Source of the DNA: B3-G11 sp039714175
GTDB lineage: Bacteria; Actinomycetota; Acidimicrobiia; Spongiisociales; UBA5794
NCBI GenBank assembly: GCA_039714175.1
Contig: JBDLJV010000015.1
Span: 1 to 21,745 of the forward strand
Reading direction: 5' to 3'
Length of the DNA: 21,745 bases
Shown here: one piece after another, positions 15,650-21,745 of the stretch
Layout of the letters: each line of letters starts with the position of its first letter
Position numbering within the stretch: position 1 is the stretch's first letter
Translations under genes and position numbers: made by a program
The notes under the pieces: generated by a model
Databases searched by the model: none
What the model was told of the DNA's origin: nothing
The model's input: the letters and a program-made list of their open reading frames with translations, nothing else

Positions 15650-15669
15650 GGGGGACCTTCGGGTCCCCC
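15650..15669 (+). promoter_or_regulatory. UUCG-capped RNA hairpin between binding-protein and ATPase genes
   Basis: GGGGGACC, TTCG, GGTCCCCC forms a perfect 8-bp stem capped by a TTCG tetraloop, 14 bases after the lipoprotein stop and 23 bases before the ATPase GTG. No T-run follows. In importer operons such hairpins commonly protect or end the abundant binding-protein message while letting some transcripts continue. That role here is inferred from position and structure. Confidence 0.72.
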
Positions 15670-15692
15670 TCCTCACCGAACAGGAGCACGAA

Positions 15693-17267
15693 GTGGCAAC
15701 GAGTCCGATGCTGGAGATGCGAGGGATCACAAAACGATTCCCCGGCGTGGTTGCGAACGACCACGTCGACTTCGACCTGCTTGCAGGTGAAGTTCACACG
15801 CTCCTCGGCGAGAACGGCGCAGGCAAGAGCACACTCATGAAGGTGCTGTACGGCCTGTACCCGGCGGACGAGGGAGAGATCCTCCTCGACGGCAAGCCTG
15901 TGACGATCGACAGCCCAACGGCTGCCATCGAGCACGGCATCGGGATGATCCATCAGCACTTCATGCTCGTACCCACACTCACCGTTGCAGAGAATGTCGC
16001 CCTCGGCCTCAAGTCGAGCAGGGGTTTCCTCACCGACCTCGGTGTTGTGTCAAAGAGGATCCGCGAACTGTCCGCGGAGTACGGACTCGAGATCGATCCA
16101 TCCGCGCTCGTGTGGCAACTGTCGGTCGGCGAACGCCAGAGGGTCGAGATCATCAAGGCGCTCTACCGGGACGCACGGCTCCTCATCCTTGATGAGCCGA
16201 CGGCCGTGCTCACCCCTCAGGAAGTTGAGCAGCTCTTCGTGACTCTTCGTCACCTGCTGGACGACGGACGGGGATTGATCTTCATCTCACACAAGCTCCA
16301 CGAAGTGCTTGCTCTCTCCAGCAGGATCACGGTCCTGCGACACGGCGCTGTGACAGGTGAAGTGGATGTCGAAAGAGCGACACGAGAGAGCCTTGCGAAC
16401 ATGATGGTCGGGCGTGAGGTGAAACTCCGACCTGACAAGCTTCCTGCTGAACCCGGAGATGTCGCACTCGAGATCAGGGGCCTCACCGTCATGGGCGACC
16501 GGGGCGTCGTGGCCATCGATCATCTGGATCTCGATGTCCGCAAGGGCGAGATCCTCGGAATCGCAGGTGTGTCGGGCAATGGCCAGCGAGAACTCGCAGA
16601 GACGGTTGCAGGACTCAGACAGATCGAGGACGGTTCGATCAAGATCCTCGGCGAAGACATCACTGGAGCCCATCCCCGAACCATTCGCGAAGCCGGCCTG
16701 GCATATGTGCCCGAGGAACGCATGCGTGAGGGAGCTGTCGGTGATTTCACCGTTTGGGAGAACCTGCTGCTGATCGACCACAAGAGCTCCGACTACCTCA
16801 AACACGGACTCTTCGACTTCGCCGCCATCACCGAGCACTCGAATCAGCTCGTCGAGGACTTCGACGTTCGTACGCCGTCGCTCGAAACACCCTGCCGGAG
16901 CCTCTCCGGCGGCAACATCCAGAAGCTCATCCTGTCACGGGAACTGTCCTCGGAACCAACCGTCATCGTTGCATCACAGCCAACCCGCGGTGTCGACATC
17001 GGAGCTGCCGAGTACATCCACCGACGGATCATCGACAAACGCAATGTTCTCTCAGATGCCGAGTTCATCCAGGCGAAGCTGATCGAGCACCGAACCGCAT
17101 GTACCGCAGTGCTCATGATCTCCGAGGACCTCGATGAGGTATTCGGCCTTTCGGACCGCATCGCCGTGCTGTACGAGGGCAGGATCATGGGAATCGTCGA
17201 CCCTGCGACCGCGACCCGTGAGGAAGTCGGCTTGATGATGGCTGGCGTGTCCAACGGCGACGGTTGA
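15693..17267 (+). CDS. nucleoside-type ABC transporter ATP-binding protein (double ATPase domain, NupO-like)
   Basis: This 524-residue protein carries two fused nucleotide-binding domains that drive the importer. Domain 1 has Walker A GENGAGKST (39-47), signature LSVGERQ (143-149), Walker B LLILDEPT (163-170) and the H-loop histidine at 200. Domain 2 has a degenerate Walker A (GVSGNGQREL, 292-301), signature LSGGN (404-408) and VIVASQPTRGVD. A degenerate second site is normal for this family. Between the helix IHRRIIDKR and the strand AVLMISEDLDE (about 451-471) there are about 17 residues more than family members usually have. I chose the GTG at 15693 because AGGAG lies 6 bases upstream and it gives the usual N-terminus; the open frame to 15648 would cross the hairpin. 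The adenine deaminase start follows by 35 bp. Confidence 0.93.
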   Translation: MATSPMLEMRGITKRFPGVVANDHVDFDLLAGEVHTLLGENGAGKSTLMKVLYGLYPADEGEILLDGKPVTIDSPTAAIEHGIGMIHQHFMLVPTLTVAENVALGLKSSRGFLTDLGVVSKRIRELSAEYGLEIDPSALVWQLSVGERQRVEIIKALYRDARLLILDEPTAVLTPQEVEQLFVTLRHLLDDGRGLIFISHKLHEVLALSSRITVLRHGAVTGEVDVERATRESLANMMVGREVKLRPDKLPAEPGDVALEIRGLTVMGDRGVVAIDHLDLDVRKGEILGIAGVSGNGQRELAETVAGLRQIEDGSIKILGEDITGAHPRTIREAGLAYVPEERMREGAVGDFTVWENLLLIDHKSSDYLKHGLFDFAAITEHSNQLVEDFDVRTPSLETPCRSLSGGNIQKLILSRELSSEPTVIVASQPTRGVDIGAAEYIHRRIIDKRNVLSDAEFIQAKLIEHRTACTAVLMISEDLDEVFGLSDRIAVLYEGRIMGIVDPATATREEVGLMMAGVSNGDG

Positions 17268-17302
17268 CACCCCAGCCGCGTGGCATCTGTTTGAATGGCC
17301 GG

Positions 17303-18307
17303 ATGGAACTCGCATCTTTCATACGGCAGTTGCCCAAAGCCGAACTGCATGTTCACATTGAGGGGACACTCGAACCAGAGCTGATGTTCAGGTTGGCGGA
17401 GCGGAACGGCGTCACCCTCCCGTTCGATTCGGTTGAGGCGATCAAGGACGCCTACGAGTTCTCCAACCTGCAGTCCTTCCTGGACATCTACTACCAGGGG
17501 GCAGGCGTCCTCATCACCGAGCAGGACTTCTACGACCTCATGATGGCCTACCTCGAACGGGCCGATGCGGATGGCGTACGAAGGGCAGAGATCTTCTTCG
17601 ATCCACAGACCCACACCGAGCGCGGCATCGGGTTCCCGGTGTTCATGGAAGGCTTCTCCCGGGCAATCGCTGATGCAGACGAGAAGTGGGGTCTCTCCGC
17701 GGCACTCATCATGTCGTTCCTTCGCCACCTTCCGGCTGAAGACGCTCTGGCAACGTGGCAGGCATCGGAGGCATTCAGGGATCGGCTCCTTGGCGTCGGG
17801 CTCGACTCGTCGGAAGTCGGCAACCCACCCGAGCTGTTCGCCGAAGTGTTCCAGCTGGCCCGCGAGGCAGGTTTGCACGTTGTCGCACATGCCGGCGAGG
17901 AAGGTCCCCCTCAGTACATCACAAGTGCCCTCAACACGCTTGAGATCGAACGCGTGGACCATGGCGTGCGGTCCGAAGAGGATCCTGGCGTGATCGAACG
18001 ACTCGCTCGCGAGCAGACACCTCTGACGATGTGCCCCCTGTCGAACGTGAAGCTGAAAGTGTTCAACAAGATCGAGGACCACAATCTCAAGCGACTCCTG
18101 GACGCAGGGGTGAAGGTGACCATCAACTCCGACGATCCCGCGTACTTCGGCGGCTACGTCCTCGACAACTATGTCGCCATTGCCGAGGGACTCGATCTCA
18201 CCACCGAAGACCTCGTCACGTTGGCCCGCAACTCCATCGAAGCCACGTTCCTCACGGAGGCGGAGAAGGCTTCTCTACTTGCAGAGCTCGAAGCCGTGGT
18301 CGCGTAG
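17303..18307 (+). CDS. adenine deaminase (adenosine deaminase-like family)
   Basis: This 334-residue enzyme hydrolyses the exocyclic amine of adenine (or adenosine) with one catalytic zinc. Visible ligands and catalytic residues are H16 and H18 in ELHVHIEGTLEPEL, H196 and E199 in HAGEEG, H220 in RVDHGVR, and D277-D278 in INSDDPAYFGG. The HxHIEGTLE motif, with Glu where adenosine deaminases have Asp, and CPLSNVKLKVF are hallmarks of the bacterial/fungal adenine deaminase branch (Pseudomonas PA0148 and yeast Aah1), so adenine is the likelier substrate. I chose the ATG at 17303, giving the usual 15 residues before the first His; a TTG at 17264 overlapping the ATPase stop is an alternative. No clear ribosome site precedes either. 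It is last in the importer operon and would convert imported adenine to hypoxanthine, a possible substrate of the hydroxylase. Confidence 0.88.
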   Translation: MELASFIRQLPKAELHVHIEGTLEPELMFRLAERNGVTLPFDSVEAIKDAYEFSNLQSFLDIYYQGAGVLITEQDFYDLMMAYLERADADGVRRAEIFFDPQTHTERGIGFPVFMEGFSRAIADADEKWGLSAALIMSFLRHLPAEDALATWQASEAFRDRLLGVGLDSSEVGNPPELFAEVFQLAREAGLHVVAHAGEEGPPQYITSALNTLEIERVDHGVRSEEDPGVIERLAREQTPLTMCPLSNVKLKVFNKIEDHNLKRLLDAGVKVTINSDDPAYFGGYVLDNYVAIAEGLDLTTEDLVTLARNSIEATFLTEAEKASLLAELEAVVA

Positions 18308-18308
18308 C

Positions 18309-18344
18309 GTTCGTCGTTCGTCGTTCATCGACTGTCGTTCGGCG
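18309..18344. repeat. GTTCGTC short-repeat tract
   Basis: GTTCGTCGTTCGTCGTTCATCG followed by CTGTCGTTCGGCG lies immediately after the deaminase stop. The last 13 bases are identical to 1557-1569 after yqeC, and the style matches 11672-11713. Non-coding; function unknown. Confidence 0.7.
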
Positions 18345-18369
18345 CTGAACGCATGACGCACAGCGCCGA
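18339..18369. terminator. 9-bp hairpin between convergent deaminase and DUF1353 genes
   Basis: TCGGCGCTG (18339-18347) and CAGCGCCGA (18361-18369) form a perfect 9-bp stem with a 13-base loop. It lies 31 bases after the deaminase stop and 7 bases after the stop of the - strand DUF1353 gene. It is well placed as a bidirectional terminator, although no T-run follows on either strand. Confidence 0.58.
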
Positions 18370-18376
18370 GCGCACT

Positions 18377-18940
18377 TCAGGCCGCCTTGTAGTAGACCGT
18401 AGGTTTCGGGGCGGTCTCTTGGGGTGCTTCCCTGCGGAGGAGCGTCTTGAAGAGCCATCTCACCACGTACACGACGAGCTCGACGAGTTGATAGGCGAGC
18501 ACGAGGAGCTGAGCAGCGACGAGACCCAACAGTGCGAAGGGGAACGCCAGGATCGAGATACCGATGACGAGCGCCGCCTCCCCGGCATCGGAGCCGGCGA
18601 GCTTGCCACCCCACCGAACGCCGACCCACATGAGCCGACGGCGCAGATAGCCAACCCCGACCTCCCTCATCGAACGTCGGAAGATCCCATCCGCATCGGC
18701 TCGACTGAATCTGCCTGCCGCAGACTCGACACAGAGGTGGTCGTGAAGGACTGCCGACTTGTTGTATCTCCCGTACTTCGGAATGAACCAGCGAAGCAAC
18801 GCGGGCACGGATGCGAAGTCGGTCGGGGTGCCTGTCGGCACAGTGAGCGATTCCCGCTTCCCCTCATAGACGAGGTCTTCTTCCACCCGCCAGCGGTTCA
18901 CATCCAACTCGCGCACAACGAGATCCGTAACGAATGGCAC
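18377..18940 (-). CDS. DUF1353 domain protein with C-terminal membrane segments
   Basis: This 187-residue protein begins with a DUF1353-type domain: a beta-rich part (ELDVNRWRVEEDLVYEG), the conserved PTDFASVP (39-46) and the conserved VLHDHLC (64-70). The family is common in phages and bacteria and has no established function; the conserved His/Asp suggest a catalytic or metal site, but this is only inference. A hydrophobic region of about 45 residues (122-165, VIGISILAFPFALLGLVAAQLLVLAYQL...) should form one or two membrane helices, followed by a basic, Pro-rich tail. Most DUF1353 proteins are shorter and lack such a segment. I chose the GTG at 18940, with GGGAGAG 4 bases upstream; an in-frame ATG at 18976 has no such site. 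It follows the phosphoribosyltransferase gene by 47 bp, so they may be cotranscribed. Confidence 0.75.
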   Translation of the reverse strand: MPFVTDLVVRELDVNRWRVEEDLVYEGKRESLTVPTGTPTDFASVPALLRWFIPKYGRYNKSAVLHDHLCVESAAGRFSRADADGIFRRSMREVGVGYLRRRLMWVGVRWGGKLAGSDAGEAALVIGISILAFPFALLGLVAAQLLVLAYQLVELVVYVVRWLFKTLLRREAPQETAPKPTVYYKAA

Positions 18941-18987
18941 AACGCTCTCCCTTGTCGATGCGCCAACCCTACGCAAGTCGGTTCGGC

Positions 18988-19506
18988 CTATGCAGAGCCC
19001 GATGCTGTCCGCGACCTCGGATCCACGATCGGCGGTTCAGATGACCATGGGAAGTTGATCCACTTGTCGGTGCGCTTCCACACGTACTCACAGTTGATCA
19101 CCGAATGCGGCTTCTCGTAGAGAACAGCCGCTTTGACCTCGCCGACGTTGTCAGCAACGAACTCGTACACCTTCTGAAGCGTGTGTCCGGTGTCCGCGAC
19201 GTCATCGACGATCAGGATGTCCGAGTGCTTCAGATCCACCATCTCGAGGTACGGAGGCAGGATGACAGGCACGTCGAGGCGCTCGTCAACGTCGGTGTAG
19301 TACTCGACGTTCATGATGTAGCAGTTCTTGACCGACAGCGCGTAACCGAGCGACCCAGCGGGGATCAACCCTCCACGAGCGATGCCGAGAATGACGTCAG
19401 GTTCGAATCCGTCGTCAGCGATCTGGCGCGCGAGCTCACGAACACCTACGCCATAGCCGGGCCACGTGAGGACCTCCCGGTTCGGTCCCTCTGCTGCGTC
19501 AGACAT
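18988..19506 (-). CDS. purine-type phosphoribosyltransferase (Hpr1/COG2236-like)
   Basis: This 172-residue cytoplasmic enzyme has the PRPP-binding loop ILIVDDVADTGHTL (97-110) and the upstream PPi loop region GIARGGLIPAG (41-51), both diagnostic for type I phosphoribosyltransferases. The W-x-x-Y/G N-terminal region, YYTDVDERLD segment and W-x-x-F-P-W C-terminus (WINFPWSS) resemble the short hypoxanthine/xanthine/guanine-type PRTases of COG2236. It would salvage a purine base to the nucleotide using PRPP, competing with oxidation by the hydroxylase, but base specificity cannot be read from the sequence. I chose the ATG at 19506, with GAGAGG 4 bases upstream, over a TTG four codons earlier. It lies 58 bp after the HxlR regulator on the same strand. 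Confidence 0.85.
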   Translation of the reverse strand: MSDAAEGPNREVLTWPGYGVGVRELARQIADDGFEPDVILGIARGGLIPAGSLGYALSVKNCYIMNVEYYTDVDERLDVPVILPPYLEMVDLKHSDILIVDDVADTGHTLQKVYEFVADNVGEVKAAVLYEKPHSVINCEYVWKRTDKWINFPWSSEPPIVDPRSRTASGSA

Positions 19507-19533
19507 CGCACCTCTCAATCGACTGGCGACACC

Positions 19534-19555
19534 GTAAGCCGTTCTGAACGCTTAC
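19534..19555. repeat. inverted repeat GTAAGC-N10-GCTTAC between HxlR and PRTase genes
   Basis: GTAAGC (19534-19539) and GCTTAC (19550-19555) flank GTTCTGAAC-type inner symmetry. It lies in the 58-bp gap between the HxlR stop and the phosphoribosyltransferase start. It could be a weak terminator of the HxlR message or an operator for the phosphoribosyltransferase gene; the sequence does not decide. Confidence 0.4.
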
Positions 19556-19564
19556 AAGGAACCG

Positions 19565-20233
19565 TCACCGTGCCAACACTGGGGCGTGTGTGTTCCACGT
19601 GGGCAGCGCTCGAGCGAGCTCGCGATTACCGCTGACAATGATGCGTCCGTCGTTCACGGCCTGCGTCCACTCAAGAGTCCCATAATGCCAGTTGACGAAC
19701 GCCAACGACTCCGCCGTGACATGTAGGTCGATGGGTCCGCCCGGATCCGAGTAGCACATCTCGATCTCGGAATCGTCGCAAAGAAACCAGTAGTGGCGAT
19801 TGCTCGGTGGTTGATCAGGGAACGAGAAGGCAACCACGGTCCGTTCCACAGGTAGGCCGAGGTCGCTCATCTGTACCTGGGCCCAGAACCAAAGCGCGAC
19901 ACCTGGATCGCTGTGCTCAGCGGTGATTTCTACCCATCGGTCGCCCCATTCTGCCATCTGGAGAATGATGCCGGTCAGATCCCGACCGGCGTCGGTGAGC
20001 TCGTACCGGTGGCCGTGTCCGTTGTCCTTCTCGGTCTTCGTGATGATGTTGGCCCGTTCCAACTGGTCGAGACGTTTGATGAGCATCGATCTGGACATCG
20101 CGGGAACGCCTCTCGACAGGTCGGTGAAGGTATCGAGACCGAACATCAGGTTGCGGACGATCAACGGTGTCCATCGTTCAGCAAGGATCTCGGACGTGCG
20201 AGCAATCGGGCAATACTGCTTGTAGGTCTTCAC
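19565..20233 (-). CDS. HxlR-family transcriptional regulator with SCP2-like C-terminal domain
   Basis: This 222-residue regulator has the HxlR-type winged helix at residues about 5-100. It shows the conserved cysteine near the N-terminus (C8 in YCPIA), LAERWTPLIVRNLMFG, FTDLSRGVPAMSRSMLIKRLDQLERANII and the wing GHRYELTDAGRDL. The C-terminal half (about 115-215; SFPDQPPSNRHYWFL, IDLHVTAESLAFVNWHYGTLEWTQAVNDGRIIVSG) resembles SCP2-like sterol-carrier folds often fused to HxlR proteins in actinobacteria and could bind a hydrophobic ligand. The GTG at 20233 follows AAGGA at 7 bases and gives the canonical N-terminus; the open frame upstream to 20632 overlaps the methyltransferase and is spurious. 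It is divergent from the methyltransferase, the usual target arrangement for this family. Confidence 0.89.
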   Translation of the reverse strand: MKTYKQYCPIARTSEILAERWTPLIVRNLMFGLDTFTDLSRGVPAMSRSMLIKRLDQLERANIITKTEKDNGHGHRYELTDAGRDLTGIILQMAEWGDRWVEITAEHSDPGVALWFWAQVQMSDLGLPVERTVVAFSFPDQPPSNRHYWFLCDDSEIEMCYSDPGGPIDLHVTAESLAFVNWHYGTLEWTQAVNDGRIIVSGNRELARALPTWNTHAPVLAR

Positions 20234-20258
20234 TCCCCCATCCTTGCCGGTGGACCGT

Positions 20259-20269
20259 CTACTTGGTAG
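20259..20269. promoter_or_regulatory. candidate HxlR operator CTACTTGGTAG
   Basis: CTAC-TTG-GTAG is an 11-bp inverted repeat located 26 bp upstream of the HxlR GTG and about 50 bp upstream of the methyltransferase start. Its position in the short divergent promoter suits autoregulation and control of the neighbouring gene. The match to known HxlR-family sites (TAC...GTA type) is loose. Confidence 0.35.
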
Positions 20270-20319
20270 TTCGTTTTTCGCGCTTGATGGACGACGTCCT
20301 GACGCGTACGTTTGGACGC

Positions 20320-21114
20320 ATGACCGATGCTGACAGAGGACAGGTTGCTGCAACGGCGGCCGAGGTGTACGAATCATTCTTCCTGCCGGCCCTCTTCGAA
20401 CAGTGGGTCGAACCGGTGCTCGACGCCGCGATCGTGTCCGAAGGAGATCGAGTACTCGACGTGGGCTGCGGAACCGGCGTACTCGCGCGAGAAGCGGCCC
20501 GGCGCGGAGGGCCAGACGGCAAAGTTGTCGGCTTGGATCCGAATGATGGAATGCTGGCTGTCGCACGGAGAACGGCCACTGTGGAGTGGAAGAGTGGTGT
20601 GGCAGAGAACATCCCGTTCGACGACGCCTCATTCGATGCTGTTGTCAGCCAATTCGCTGCCATGTTCTTCGACGATCTCGAGCAGGCGGTGTCCGAGATG
20701 CACCGGGTACTGCGCCCGGCCGGTCGAGTAGCGATCGCCTCCTGGGCCTCCCTCGCTGACACACCGGGTTACGAAGCCATGGTCGATCTACTGGATCGGC
20801 TCTTCGGTCCAGAGGCAGGAGATGCACTTCGAGCGCCCTACACGCTCGGTGACCCTGGTGGAATGCACGACCTCATGAGCACCGCGTTCAACGAGGTCGA
20901 GGTGACCCAGGTCGATGGGACCGCCCGCTTCGACTCGATCGAGGCCTGGATCCACACGGACATTCGCGGCTGGACCCTGTCAGACATGTCGGACGCCGAC
21001 TACGCCCTACTCCTGGATGCAGCAAACACCGAGCTGAGCGAATTCACTGACGGCACCGAGCGTGTTGTCTTCCAAGCTCCAGCGCTCATCGCGACCGGCA
21101 AGGCGAGACACTGA
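20320..21114 (+). CDS. class I SAM-dependent methyltransferase
   Basis: This 264-residue soluble enzyme has the SAM-binding motif I VLDVGCGTG (about 45-53) and the acidic end of the second strand, VVGLDPNDGMLAVAR (about 69-83). The post-motif block AENIPFDDASFDAVVSQFAAMFF and the HRVLRPAGRVAIASW motif (about 127-142) are typical of UbiE/Methyltransf_11 small-molecule methyltransferases. The acceptor cannot be told. I chose the ATG at 20320, which gives a start like other members (TDADRGQVAATAAEVYESFF); an in-frame ATG at 20287 is possible, and neither has a strong ribosome site. It is divergent from the HxlR gene and is followed after 8 bp by the NIPSNAP gene, so the two form an operon probably under HxlR control. 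Confidence 0.84.
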   Translation: MTDADRGQVAATAAEVYESFFLPALFEQWVEPVLDAAIVSEGDRVLDVGCGTGVLAREAARRGGPDGKVVGLDPNDGMLAVARRTATVEWKSGVAENIPFDDASFDAVVSQFAAMFFDDLEQAVSEMHRVLRPAGRVAIASWASLADTPGYEAMVDLLDRLFGPEAGDALRAPYTLGDPGGMHDLMSTAFNEVEVTQVDGTARFDSIEAWIHTDIRGWTLSDMSDADYALLLDAANTELSEFTDGTERVVFQAPALIATGKARH

Positions 21115-21122
21115 GGAGAACG

Positions 21123-21473
21123 ATGACAACAGGCAAGATCGTGGAAATCCGCGACTATCACTACCGAAGGGACCGCTTCGACGAGTATCGGGCATGGGCA
21201 GCGAAGGCCGCTCCTGTCCTGAGTGATCGACTCGATATCATCGGTTTCTGGGTCGATACCGGCATTCCACCGAGGATCATGGGCTCAGAGCCGATGGATC
21301 TGCCGCATGGGTCAGCGAATGTCACGTGGATGATTCAGTGGGACAGCATGGAACACCGAGAGACCGAGTGGGAAGCGCTTTGGGAGCACACGCCATGGAC
21401 CGACGTCTGGGAGCAGCATCCCGGTTTCGACGGATACCTGCACATGTCTGTTCGTTTCCTGCAGAAAGCATGA
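21123..21473 (+). CDS. NIPSNAP-family protein
   Basis: This 116-residue protein shows the NIPSNAP/dimeric alpha-beta barrel pattern: a first strand (KIVEIRDYHYRRDRFDEYRAW), a central GFWVDTG strand, a W-MIQWDSMEHRETEWEALWEHTPW helix and a final VRFLQ strand. Members are small dimers of mostly unknown function in bacteria, sometimes linked to small-molecule modification or stress. GAGGAGAACG precedes the ATG at 21123 with good spacing. It is probably cotranscribed with the methyltransferase 8 bp upstream and may act on or bind the same compound. Confidence 0.85.
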   Translation: MTTGKIVEIRDYHYRRDRFDEYRAWAAKAAPVLSDRLDIIGFWVDTGIPPRIMGSEPMDLPHGSANVTWMIQWDSMEHRETEWEALWEHTPWTDVWEQHPGFDGYLHMSVRFLQKA

Positions 21474-21503
21474 CGTCCGCCTGACACTCGGCCAGACGGA
21501 CGT
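21473..21503. terminator. hairpin after the NIPSNAP gene
   Basis: ACGTCCG (21473-21479) pairs with CGGACGT (21497-21503). After one mismatch, CTG (21481-21483) pairs with CAG (21493-21495) around a 9-base loop. The stem starts within the NIPSNAP stop codon and lies 36 bp beyond the stop of the convergent MT0933-type gene. It fits a bidirectional terminator without a T-run. Confidence 0.55.
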
Positions 21504-21538
21504 TGCGAAACGAATCGCTCGTGCTCGATTGAGTAGGA

Positions 21539-21724
21539 CTACTCGCCGTCGAGGTTGTCCACCTGGTCCTTGGCCATGTCGGCACCCTTGTCGATGTGCT
21601 CGGAGTGCTGACCACCGGTCTTGTCGTCGGCAACGTCTGCTGCCTGGTCGATGCCGTCCTTGACCGAGTCCTTGTTTCCGGAAATGAGGCCCTTGGCCTT
21701 GTCCACCAGATCGCTGAATCCCAT
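21539..21724 (-). CDS. MT0933/Rv0909-type small protein (annotated antitoxin family)
   Basis: This 61-residue acidic, Lys/Asp/Gly-rich protein matches the MT0933-antitoxin family: MGFSDLVDKAKGLI at the N-terminus, then helical repeats KDSVKDGIDQAADVADDKTGG and HSEHIDKGADMAKDQVDN. The family name comes from Mycobacterium Rv0909, paired with toxin Rv0910. Most actinobacterial members lack a partner and may instead be stress-type, disordered proteins. No toxin gene lies on its 3' side; only 21 bases are visible on its 5' side. AAAGGA lies 7 bases before the ATG at 21724, a strong site. Confidence 0.75.
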   Translation of the reverse strand: MGFSDLVDKAKGLISGNKDSVKDGIDQAADVADDKTGGQHSEHIDKGADMAKDQVDNLDGE

Positions 21725-21745
21725 TCGTCTGTCCTTTCTCGATTG

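Overview
The window comes from a high-GC bacterium, most likely an actinobacterium and possibly a member of Acidimicrobiia known mainly from environmental genomes. The taxonomy is an inference. It rests on GC-rich third positions that leave long antisense frames open, frequent GTG and TTG starts with GGAG-type ribosome sites, a Thr/Asp-rich linker after the lipobox of the binding protein, an HxlR regulator with an SCP2-like tail, and an MT0933-type small protein.

Left part (1-11,600): yqeB and yqeC, two accessory genes of selenium-dependent molybdenum hydroxylases (SDMH), lie on the + strand. A secreted parallel beta-helix protein on the - strand follows, then a 450-bp intergenic stretch rich in inverted repeats. 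Next is a tight - strand operon, read from right to left: a selenium-dependent xanthine dehydrogenase-type hydroxylase (Fe-S and molybdopterin domains fused), a shortened SsnA-type amidohydrolase, the large YgfK flavin/Fe-S protein, and a hydantoinase/dihydropyrimidinase. No FAD subunit of the CoxM/XdhB type is present.

Centre (11,600-18,310): a divergent promoter separates this operon from a + strand series. That series is a small YkoF-like ligand-binding protein, a small C-terminal helix-turn-helix regulator overlapping it by GTGA, two nucleoside-type ABC permeases, a BMP-family binding lipoprotein, the double-ATPase subunit, and an adenine deaminase. The palindrome TTGACATTTYGTCAA occurs twice, once in the divergent promoter and once ahead of the permease genes, so hydroxylase and transporter are probably co-regulated. 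Together the genes read as a purine scavenging and oxidation unit: import of nucleosides or bases, deamination of adenine to hypoxanthine, hydroxylation by the selenium/molybdenum enzyme, and further hydrolytic steps by SsnA and the hydantoinase.

Right part (18,340-21,745): a DUF1353 membrane protein and a purine-type phosphoribosyltransferase (- strand), an HxlR regulator (- strand) divergent from a methyltransferase and a NIPSNAP protein (+ strand), and a 61-residue MT0933-type protein (- strand) at the edge. I saw no rRNA, tRNA, CRISPR array, insertion sequence or known riboswitch.
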